64,000 nucleotides of DNA from Bradyrhizobium sp. BR13661 (lineage in GTDB: Bacteria > Pseudomonadota > Alphaproteobacteria > Rhizobiales > Xanthobacteraceae): NCBI RefSeq assembly GCF_029892425.1, contig NZ_JARXWB010000012.1, forward strand, positions 1 to 64,000, given 5' to 3'. Within the stretch, counting starts at the first letter, position 1, and each line of letters opens with the position of its first letter. Shown in pieces: positions 45,778 to 52,848 of this stretch. The notes below the pieces were generated by a model. It did no database searches. It was not told the origin of the DNA and worked only from the letters and a program-made list of their open reading frames with translations. The position numbers were made by a program, and so were the translations under genes.

Positions 45778-47258
45778 ACGCGTTCGTGTCTCTCGCAAAG
45801 TCTCTTGGTTCTTCGTCCAAGCCGGTCGCGACATCGTCGGTTCGGCAATATCCGACCCATCCTGACGACATGGAGTTTCTGGCGGCTGACCTCGAAATCA
45901 TCGAGACGCCGCCATCCCCGATTCGCAGACGATTGATCCTGACGATCTGCGCCTTCGTCAGCACCGCGCTCGTCTGGTCCTGGGTCGGACGCGTCGACAT
46001 CGTCGCCGTCGCCCAAGGCAAGATCAAGCCGAAGGGGGATGTCAAAGTCATCCAGCCGCTCGAGACCGGCAAGGTCGCAGCCATTCATGTCGAGAACGGG
46101 CAGAAGGTCAAAGCGGGCGATGTCCTGATCGAGATGGACACCGGCGATGCCAGGGCGGACGAACTCGACATGGCCGGTACACTCGCGGCCTGGAAGGCGG
46201 AGACGGTCCGGCGGCGAACGGCCATCGACGTTGCGCGAACGCCAGCACCTCTGACACTCCCAAGGATCACCTGGCCGGACGATGTTCCCGCGAGCAACCG
46301 CGTTCGTGAAGAACAGGTCCTGTTCGACGATGTCAGCCATTTGCTGGCGACACTCGCCGGCATCGACGCGCAAACCAGCCAGAAGAAGATTGAACGTGAC
46401 CGGCTCGATTCGACGATCGCGGCGCAACGCGAATTGATCGATACGCTGCAGCTGCGGGTCGAAATTCGTGGGACCTTGGTTGAAAAGGGCGCAGGATCGA
46501 AGGTGGCGCTGATCGACGCGCTCGAGCGGGTTCAGACCGAGAAGACGACGCTGAGCACCCAGATCGGCCAGCGCGACCAGGCAGATGCCAACCTCTCGGT
46601 GCTGGACCAGGAGAAGCAGAAAGCGATTTCCGCCTTCATCGCCGAGAACAGCCAGAAATTGGCCGACGCCAAGCGCCAGGTCGACGATTACGAGCAGCGT
46701 CTCGTCAAGACACGCCTGAAATCGGGGCGCCTGGCGTTGATCAGCCCGATCGACGGTGTCGTCATGGAGCTTTCGGTCACCACGATCGGACAGGTCGTCG
46801 GCGGCGGCGAGAACGTCATGCGCATCGTGCCGCGAGACGCCAAGCTCGAAATCGAAGCCTATCTCGCCAACAAGGATGTCGGCTTCGTCAAGCAGGGGCA
46901 GAAGGCCGTCATCAAGCTCGAATCGTTCCCCTTCCTCCGCTACGGCACGATTTCGGCGACGGTCGACCACGTGGCGCTCAATGCCATTCCCGAACCCGAC
47001 GCCCAGGCGGCGGAAAGCGATTCAACCAAGGCCAACCGCTCGGTGAAGACTTTCGCCGGCGCCCAGCGTGTTCAAAACCTGGTTTTTCCGGTGAAGCTCA
47101 CGCCGGACAAGACGACGATGGCGATCGATGGCCAGACCGTGCCGCTGATACCGGGCATGACGATCAACATCGAAATCGCGACGGGAAGCAGGCGCATTCT
47201 CGAATACCTGTTCTCGCCTCTCGTCGAGACGGCCTCGGAATCCTTCAGGGAAAGATAG
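45774..47258 (+). CDS. HlyD-family type I secretion periplasmic adaptor
   Basis: The protein has 494 residues from ATG 45774, overlapping the transporter stop. A short cytosolic N terminus and one membrane helix (ILTICAFVSTALVWSWVG, about residues 48-65) precede the lipoyl half VIQPLETGKVAAIHVENGQKVKAGDVLIEMD. A long coiled-coil hairpin (about residues 110-320) follows, then RLALISPIDGVVMELSV and the beta-barrel ending PGMTINIEIATGSRRILEYLFSPL typical of HlyD. It bridges the ABC exporter to an outer-membrane TolC protein, which is not encoded nearby. Confidence 0.92.
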   Translation: MNAFVSLAKSLGSSSKPVATSSVRQYPTHPDDMEFLAADLEIIETPPSPIRRRLILTICAFVSTALVWSWVGRVDIVAVAQGKIKPKGDVKVIQPLETGKVAAIHVENGQKVKAGDVLIEMDTGDARADELDMAGTLAAWKAETVRRRTAIDVARTPAPLTLPRITWPDDVPASNRVREEQVLFDDVSHLLATLAGIDAQTSQKKIERDRLDSTIAAQRELIDTLQLRVEIRGTLVEKGAGSKVALIDALERVQTEKTTLSTQIGQRDQADANLSVLDQEKQKAISAFIAENSQKLADAKRQVDDYEQRLVKTRLKSGRLALISPIDGVVMELSVTTIGQVVGGGENVMRIVPRDAKLEIEAYLANKDVGFVKQGQKAVIKLESFPFLRYGTISATVDHVALNAIPEPDAQAAESDSTKANRSVKTFAGAQRVQNLVFPVKLTPDKTTMAIDGQTVPLIPGMTINIEIATGSRRILEYLFSPLVETASESFRER

Positions 47259-47268
47259 CTCCGTGCCT

Positions 47269-47730
47269 TCACATGATCCGCGTGTAGGCTGTGACCATCG
47301 TGTAGTCCTTGCGCGGGCCCGACACGACGTGGCGAATGACAAAGCTGCCGTTTGAGCGGAACGTGTAGGTCGACCGATAATGGTCGAGATTGCACAGATG
47401 GCTCGCGCTGCCGCTCAACGCGCCGGCTTCGGATGCCGACAGCGAGATGGCGTGGAACTGCCGCAACGGGGTCTCCTTGAAGAGAACCTCGAATCCCCGG
47501 TCGGTTCTGCGGAAGACGTACTCGCGAGACGCCTCCAGCTCTGTGCCGTTCTGGAGCCTGAGGAGTCCCTGTTCGCGATAGGCCAGGCTCTTGGCGTCCA
47601 ACGGCGTGAAGGTCGCAAGGCCCTGCATGCACCCCTGGCCTTCGATGCCCCGCGCGAACGACCACGAGCCGGCCAGCCGCGCCATCACCTCGGAGGCCTC
47701 GCCCCAACCATCGATCGCCGCTTCGTTCAT
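47269..47730 (-). CDS. DUF6314-like conserved protein
   Basis: The protein has 153 residues from ATG 47730 (MNEAAIDGWGEASEVMARLAGSWSFARGI); the longer open frame upstream overlaps the small plus-strand gene and lacks support. The order LAGSWSFARGI, GCMQGLATFTP, LAYREQGLLRL, ASREYVFRR, HLCNLDHYRSTYTF and FVIRHVVSGPRKDYTMVTAYTR matches my memory of DUF6314, a calycin-like small barrel of unknown function. It is cytosolic and convergent with the hlyD gene 10 bases away. Confidence 0.7.
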   Translation of the reverse strand: MNEAAIDGWGEASEVMARLAGSWSFARGIEGQGCMQGLATFTPLDAKSLAYREQGLLRLQNGTELEASREYVFRRTDRGFEVLFKETPLRQFHAISLSASEAGALSGSASHLCNLDHYRSTYTFRSNGSFVIRHVVSGPRKDYTMVTAYTRIM

Positions 47731-47832
47731 GTCCTTCTCAACCCAACAGCGCTGCGCCGGGACTGCGCGTTCGACTTTGCCGGGCCAGTACCTATATCGT
47801 GGACGAATGCGTGTCGATGCAGCGAGCAAGTG

Positions 47833-48066
47833 ATGGCCAGGAGACCCGCGACCGAGACGGACGCCAACGACCTGCCCCGCTATTTCGTCTGGGTCCGGGG
47901 CCTCGAGGGGCCCGAGCCGCAGAAATGGGTCGACATGGAGTTCGGTATCGGCGACTGGAAGCGTCCGCTCGTGCTCGCCTGGCTGGAACTGCCCGCGGAC
48001 GAGCGGCGCCTGCCGCTGTCGATGCTGGCGCGGCGCTATCCGCCGCCGCGGGTGGAGTCGTTGTAG
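47833..48066 (+). CDS. Small hypothetical protein (77 residues)
   Basis: It starts MARRPATETDANDLPRYFVWVRGLEGPEPQ and ends YPPPRVESL. It is rich in charged and aromatic residues with no signal or membrane segment. Coding support is moderate: it fits the space between two minus-strand genes and ends 8 bases before the AraC stop. No function is recognised. Confidence 0.5.
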   Translation: MARRPATETDANDLPRYFVWVRGLEGPEPQKWVDMEFGIGDWKRPLVLAWLELPADERRLPLSMLARRYPPPRVESL

Positions 48067-48074
48067 GCGCGGCC

Positions 48075-49034
48075 TCACCTGCCCCGCGCCGCCGTCGGCG
48101 TCAGGCCGAACCTGCGGCGAAAGCAGCGGTTGAAATAAGAGAGATCATTGAAGCCGCAGGCAAAGGCAATGTCGCTGATGCGTCCATCGCGATGGACGAG
48201 CAAATCGGCGGCCTTGCGCAGCCGCAATTCGGTCAGGCGCGTGGTGAAGCCGGCGCCGGCCTCGAACAACAGCTCGTTGACGTAACGTTCGGAAAGACCG
48301 GCCGCGATGGCGAGCTTCTGCGCAGAAAAGTCCGGCTCGTGGAAGCGCGCCTCCAGCACCGACAGCACGGCTTTCAGCCGCACCGCGCGCAGGCCCCGGC
48401 GCCGCGCCGCAACGGCCACGTCGCTGCGGGCCCCCAAGCCGATCGCGGCGAGATCGATCAAATGAGATGCGATCGCCATGCCGGCCTCGTCAGCGGCGGC
48501 GGGATGGCGCAGCAAGAGATCGCTGTAATCCATCGCCAGCGACAGCGCGCCGCCGGGCTCGAGCTCGCGTCCGACGAGGTCGTCCAGATCAGCAACCATC
48601 GCACGCAGCGAGTCGACCGGCAGATGCACGTTGGTGAAGCGCTTCTGGCTCGCGCCGTCGGCGGCGAAAAACGGCTCGTCGAGCTTGAGCAGCACGATCG
48701 ATCCCGGCCGCATGGTGAATTCGCGGCCACGATGGATCACCTGTGAGGGACGATCGCCGGTATTGCGCGCGAGGCAATAGCGGTCGTCGCCGGTCTCGAT
48801 CACCTGGCGCTTTTCGCGCCGCACCGTGACGAAGCTGCCGTTGCAGCGGCCGAGCATGGTGGTGCCGATATGGATCGAGTTCATCGTCGCGCGAAACGGC
48901 ACGTCGGAGGCCGGATCGAGCTCGCCGGTGTTGGAAAAATGCTCGAACAGCTCGGCGAAGCGGATGAAGCGCTGCCGGTCCGACAGGTCCGACGGCAGCA
49001 TCTCGGTCGACAGCGACTTCCTGATGACAGACAT
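48075..49034 (-). CDS. AraC-family transcriptional regulator
   Basis: The protein has 319 residues from ATG 49034; an in-frame ATG 31 codons upstream gives an unconvincing extension. The N-terminal half resembles an AraC-binding-like cupin region (CLARNTGDRPSQVIHRGREFTMRPGSIVLLKLDEPFFAADG). The C-terminal double HTH is clear: SAQKLAIAAGLSERYVNELLFEAGAGFTTRLTELRLRKAADLL and ISDIAFACGFNDLSYFNRCFRRRFGLTPTAAR. The regulon cannot be told from its neighbours. Confidence 0.88.
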   Translation of the reverse strand: MSVIRKSLSTEMLPSDLSDRQRFIRFAELFEHFSNTGELDPASDVPFRATMNSIHIGTTMLGRCNGSFVTVRREKRQVIETGDDRYCLARNTGDRPSQVIHRGREFTMRPGSIVLLKLDEPFFAADGASQKRFTNVHLPVDSLRAMVADLDDLVGRELEPGGALSLAMDYSDLLLRHPAAADEAGMAIASHLIDLAAIGLGARSDVAVAARRRGLRAVRLKAVLSVLEARFHEPDFSAQKLAIAAGLSERYVNELLFEAGAGFTTRLTELRLRKAADLLVHRDGRISDIAFACGFNDLSYFNRCFRRRFGLTPTAARGR

Positions 49035-49336
49035 CGCGAACGGCTTTTCGAGAATGACTTTTCCAAGTTTCTTCAAAAAAGAAACTGAGCACACGCCAAG
49101 CCTTGCGGGCCGGAAATGAACGCCCACCGAAACCGGCGCGCCAAGCTATCAGCACGCTGACATGAATCAAGTCGCGCCGGTCAGTCCAAGCGGCAGGCCA
49201 ACCGGCGCCGGACAGTCCAAGACGGGCCGGACGCCCTCATCCTATTCAATCGGTGGATGCGAGATCCCGCCAAATGCGAATCGCGTCCGGGCAACCGGGC
49301 GGCCCCGGCCTGACGCCCGCTGGAGGAGACAACGAC

Positions 49337-49579
49337 ATGCGAACCTCTCTCACCCGCAGCCTCGTGCTCGGTGGCGCCATCGCAACCAGCCTTTGCATCG
49401 GCTACTCGCTCGGCGCGCAACCGCACATGGACGAGGCGGTGGCGATCCTGCAATCGGCCCGCGCCGAGCTCGCCAAGGCCGAGCCCAACAAGGGCGGTCA
49501 TCGCGAACGGGCGCTCGGGCTGATCGACCAGGCCATCGCCGAGGTCCGCGCCGGCATCGCGTTCGCAGCCACCCACTGA
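49337..49579 (+). CDS. Small secreted helical protein
   Basis: The protein has 80 residues from ATG 49337, with a good GGAGGAG site. The N-terminal signal anchor MRTSLTRSLVLGGAIATSLCIGYSLGAQ is followed by a single helical stretch (DEAVAILQSARAELAKAEPNKGGHRERALGLIDQAIAEVRAGIAFA). This looks like a small periplasmic four-helix-type subunit. It is 20 bases upstream of the GCG-type protein, so they are probably co-transcribed. No function is known to me. Confidence 0.75.
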   Translation: MRTSLTRSLVLGGAIATSLCIGYSLGAQPHMDEAVAILQSARAELAKAEPNKGGHRERALGLIDQAIAEVRAGIAFAATH

Positions 49580-49599
49580 CACGGCACGGACCACACATC

Positions 49600-49851
49600 A
49601 TGATGCGACCCCTCTTTGCCGCAGCGCTTGCGCTCGGCGCGATCGTCAGCTCTGCCCAGGCCATGCCGCTGGCGCCGTACGGCGCGCAGGGCCGTGGCGA
49701 TGTCATCGCTGTCGCCGGCGGCTGCGGCGCCGGCTGGCACCGCGGTCCCTACGGCGGCTGCCTGAGAAACTACGCCAACCCCGCCGCGCATGCCTGCCCG
49801 CGCGGCTACCATATCGGGCCCGGCGGCGCCTGCCGCGGCAACGGCAAATAA
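49600..49851 (+). CDS. Small secreted glycine/cysteine-rich protein, GCG_CRPN-like
   Basis: The protein has 83 residues. The signal peptide MMRPLFAAALALGAIVSSAQA is followed by PYGAQGRGDVIAVAGGCGAGWHRGPYGGC, the prefix pattern called GCG_CRPN, then AHACPRGYHIGPGGACRGN. Four to five cysteines suggest disulfides in the periplasm. Such proteins are abundant in rhizobia and uncharacterised. Confidence 0.75.
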   Translation: MMRPLFAAALALGAIVSSAQAMPLAPYGAQGRGDVIAVAGGCGAGWHRGPYGGCLRNYANPAAHACPRGYHIGPGGACRGNGK

Positions 49852-49962
49852 GAGTTCACTGCTGCTGCGCAACACGGGGATGCCCGGGCTCGCCCGGGCA
49901 TTTCGCTTGCCAGCCGCGCCGCGGATGTCGGACGCGGCGTCGCCGCAGCTCCCGCGCCTCTG

Positions 49963-50907
49963 CTAGATTACCAAGGACTGCGTGCCCGTCAGTGACGGCG
50001 TCGTGCGCGTCGGAATCAACGTCCAGTCGACCGAGCCCTTGAGCGTGATCGTGAGATCGCGCAGAAACTTCGCGTCGCCGAAATACCAGGAGTGCGAGGT
50101 GGCCATGTCCGCCGCCGGATAGGTCGCATGGAAATGGTCGGAGCAATTGACGTTGACGGCTTTTGACGGCGCGTCAGAGGGCAGCCCTACACGGCCGACG
50201 CGCGGCGAAAGCCCGACGCGCTTGACGTTGGAGATCTGCAAGACCTCGTCATAGCCGTTGAAGAAATTGGTCAGGCGATAGCAATGCCGATAGGTGCTTT
50301 CCGTCTCGGGATCGTCGGCCGAGAATGATGCCGCGGATACGTCACCTGCGATGAGCACGAGTTGGCCGGCCGTCCAGGCCGTGGCAGTCGCCTGGCCGTC
50401 GTCGGCATGATCGAACGCCTCGCGGATGAGAAACGCCCCGGTTGAATGACCGAGGACATGGACGTTGATGTCGCACTTCTCCGCCTGCGCTCGCACGAAC
50501 AGCTTGATGCCGGAGCTGACGAGGAGAACGGATGCCGCGCGCGCTTTGTCACGATCCGGAAGGTAGGCAAGCGGCAGATCCCCCGAAGGCCAGTCGAAGC
50601 TGATCACCGGGCAGGCAAATCCGTTTGCCGTAAGACCAGCCTGGATTTTTCTGTGACGATCGTCGACGTTGTCGACGGTGCTGTTGTAGCCGTGGACGAA
50701 GAAGAGAATGTCGCCACTCGGCCCGTCATTCGGAAATTTCGGGTCGGGCTGAAACAGCGCCATGATTTGCCGCAGCCATTGCATTTGCGGAATCTCATGC
50801 CCGGGCGCAGGTGGTTGGCCGTCGGGAACGGCGAGGTAGCGAACGGGGCCGAGGTTGTCGGTAAAGGCGCCACTCGCAATCTTCCGCAAACTAATCCAGT
50901 ATTTCAT
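49963..50907 (-). CDS. Alpha/beta-hydrolase, DUF900-like
   Basis: The protein has 314 residues, with no signal peptide. The oxyanion strand DILFFVHGYNSTVDNV and the nucleophile elbow VLGHSTGAFLIREAF (GHSTG) are clear, and VISFDWPSGDLPLAYLPDRDKARAAS matches the DUF900/lipase-like group. The catalytic acid and histidine are less certain; the late HATYPAADMATSHSWYFGD region is a candidate. It opens the accessory cluster and is divergent from the M15/RlpA gene. It is probably an esterase or lipase of unknown substrate. Confidence 0.78.
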   Translation of the reverse strand: MKYWISLRKIASGAFTDNLGPVRYLAVPDGQPPAPGHEIPQMQWLRQIMALFQPDPKFPNDGPSGDILFFVHGYNSTVDNVDDRHRKIQAGLTANGFACPVISFDWPSGDLPLAYLPDRDKARAASVLLVSSGIKLFVRAQAEKCDINVHVLGHSTGAFLIREAFDHADDGQATATAWTAGQLVLIAGDVSAASFSADDPETESTYRHCYRLTNFFNGYDEVLQISNVKRVGLSPRVGRVGLPSDAPSKAVNVNCSDHFHATYPAADMATSHSWYFGDAKFLRDLTITLKGSVDWTLIPTRTTPSLTGTQSLVI

Positions 50908-51400
50908 CGCGATACCCCAAAATGATTATGCCTGAAATCGTTACGGCTCAAAGAATGGATGCCGACGCTGCGAGAGCAAATCGCGCGATCGAAACGATCG
51001 CCACATCTGTTTTCGGACCGTAGATGCAACCACCGGCACCGTCAATCCAAAGGTGTATTGAGCCCCTCTCTCGCCCCTCGCAAGCCCCCCATCATTGCCG
51101 CGCTCGCTACACCGCGGCGCGCCGGTCACAAGCCGGCGCTTGTCCGCTTTTGGAACAACGACACGATTGACTGTGCACTCCGTTGTCGCAATCGTGCGCG
51201 CAAATTCGAGATTTTGTGACATTCCATCTTGCACAACGAAAGATTGCGAGGCAGTCTGATCACGCGATACGCATAGGCATTGCCACCCGACATTTTATTC
51301 GTGGCAATCGCAGAATTTTTTGATCGACCCGGTCACGCTCGGACATGCCGACCCTGGCCGACGGCTAGCTGTGCTCACTTGAGATATTTGGAGCGCGCGT
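50908..51400. other. 493-base intergenic region of the accessory cluster
   Basis: No convincing gene is present. A perfect 7-bp hairpin GCGCCGG-TCACAAG-CCGGCGC lies at 51119-51139 and is followed by TTGTCCGCTTTT. The AT-rich stretch 51290-51325 (TTTATTCG, GAATTTTTTGATC) may hold the promoter of the downstream gene. Confidence 0.45.
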
Positions 51401-52810
51401 ATGAGCATCGATTGGAGGCCCGCCAGGAGCCTTGAAGTCCTGCTGAGGCAGGTCAACGAGATGGCGCCCGGTCGCGACAAATCGAGCGACGGAATGCTCG
51501 GCGACCAGTCCCACCAAATGCGCAAATCCGATCACAACCCCGATGCCAACGGCGTGGTGACCGCGATCGACATCAGCCACGATCCGGCTCATGGCGTCGA
51601 TGCGGGCGATCTCGCGGAAACGCTCCGCCAGTCGCAGGACAAGCGCATCAAGTACATCATCTCCAACCGCCGGATCGCCTCGAGCCTCGTCTCGCCCTGG
51701 CAATGGCGTACCTACGACGGCGCAAATGCTCACGAGCATCATGTTCATGTCTCCGTCATGGACACGCCGAGCCTCTATGACGATACGACAGCCTGGCAGA
51801 TCGATCCCAACCTCATGCGGCGCGCGAAGATCGTGCCCGAAGCCGTAGCTGGCAGCACCAGCCGTTGCACCAACATCACGGCGACGGTGTTCGGCGGCAG
51901 CGCCGACAAGGACCAGAAGGGCGCCTATGACGGCCATCGCATCGATGATGTCGAGCTTGGCGTCGCCCTGCCGGCTCGCTTCTCCGGGCCGCGTCCTCAG
52001 GTTCGGGTCACGAACAGGGCGAACGGCAAATCCGTGGTCTGCAACATCGTCGATGTCGGACCGTGGAACATCCGCGATCCCTATTGGGAGAAGGGCGCAA
52101 GGCCGCAGGCCGAGTCCGGGACCGACCTGACGGGACGCAAGACCAACGGCGCCGGCATCGACCTGACGCCGGGCGCCGCGCGCGCGATCGGCGTCCCAGG
52201 CAAGGGCGTTGTCGATTGGGAATTCGTCGGCGCCGGGCAAGGCCCGCAAGCGAACCCGGACGCTGTGCTGGCAATTGTCACACTGCTGCAAAAAATCGCG
52301 AAGGACGGAGCCATCAAGATGCCGCTTTCAGCCGACGACGTCAGTACCCTTCTCCAGCAGCTGATCAAGACTCTCGGCGGTCAAAATCCAGCGCCCGGGC
52401 CGGTGGCCCCGGCACCTGCACCGGCGCCGGACCCTGCTGCCGATCCCACCGCAGCGATCATTGACCTGATCGCAAAGCTGATCGTTCCGGCGATCAGCAA
52501 GCAGATTCCGCAGCTCGGCCAAGTGAATGGCGCGCTGGGACAGACGATCGGTGATCTCCTCAACGGCAAGAAGACCGCGCTCGGAATCTTCGGCACGCTG
52601 GCCTCATGGCTTACGCCGGTCATCGGCTCTCTCTTCGGTGGCTCCGGCGTGGCAGCCGGTCTGGGGGCCGGCGCTGCGGCCGGCGCAGGCGGACTGGCGC
52701 TCGTTCCGCAGATCGGCGTGCCGATCTTCATTGCCATGACGCTCTGGGGCATCCTCGGCAAGATGGAGAAGTGGAACCAGGGCAACGTCCCTTTATCGCA
52801 ACCGAAATAG
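51401..52810 (+). CDS. M15-like peptidase joined to RlpA-like barrel, with C-terminal membrane region
   Basis: The protein has 469 residues. The first 120 resemble phage-type peptidoglycan peptidases of the M15/VanY kind: H45 in KSDHNPDANG, D57 in VTAIDISHD and H116 in HEHHVHVSV fit the zinc ligands. Residues 150-290 resemble an RlpA-like double-psi barrel (VVCNIVDVGPWNIRDPYW, GAGIDLTPGAARAIGV). An Ala/Pro linker (APGPVAPAPAPAPDPAADP) leads to a hydrophobic C terminus (FGGSGVAAGLGAGAAAGAGG, IFIAMTLWGILG). No Sec signal is present. It is followed after 38 bases by the patatin gene. Confidence 0.7.
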   Translation: MSIDWRPARSLEVLLRQVNEMAPGRDKSSDGMLGDQSHQMRKSDHNPDANGVVTAIDISHDPAHGVDAGDLAETLRQSQDKRIKYIISNRRIASSLVSPWQWRTYDGANAHEHHVHVSVMDTPSLYDDTTAWQIDPNLMRRAKIVPEAVAGSTSRCTNITATVFGGSADKDQKGAYDGHRIDDVELGVALPARFSGPRPQVRVTNRANGKSVVCNIVDVGPWNIRDPYWEKGARPQAESGTDLTGRKTNGAGIDLTPGAARAIGVPGKGVVDWEFVGAGQGPQANPDAVLAIVTLLQKIAKDGAIKMPLSADDVSTLLQQLIKTLGGQNPAPGPVAPAPAPAPDPAADPTAAIIDLIAKLIVPAISKQIPQLGQVNGALGQTIGDLLNGKKTALGIFGTLASWLTPVIGSLFGGSGVAAGLGAGAAAGAGGLALVPQIGVPIFIAMTLWGILGKMEKWNQGNVPLSQPK

Positions 52811-52848
52811 CCGGCGCGGAGGCGAGACGACATCACGGAGGTGGAGGC

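Noticed and set aside
45732..46970. Minus-strand open frame (412 codons) opposite hlyD
   Set aside because: Antisense shadow of a well-supported HlyD gene.
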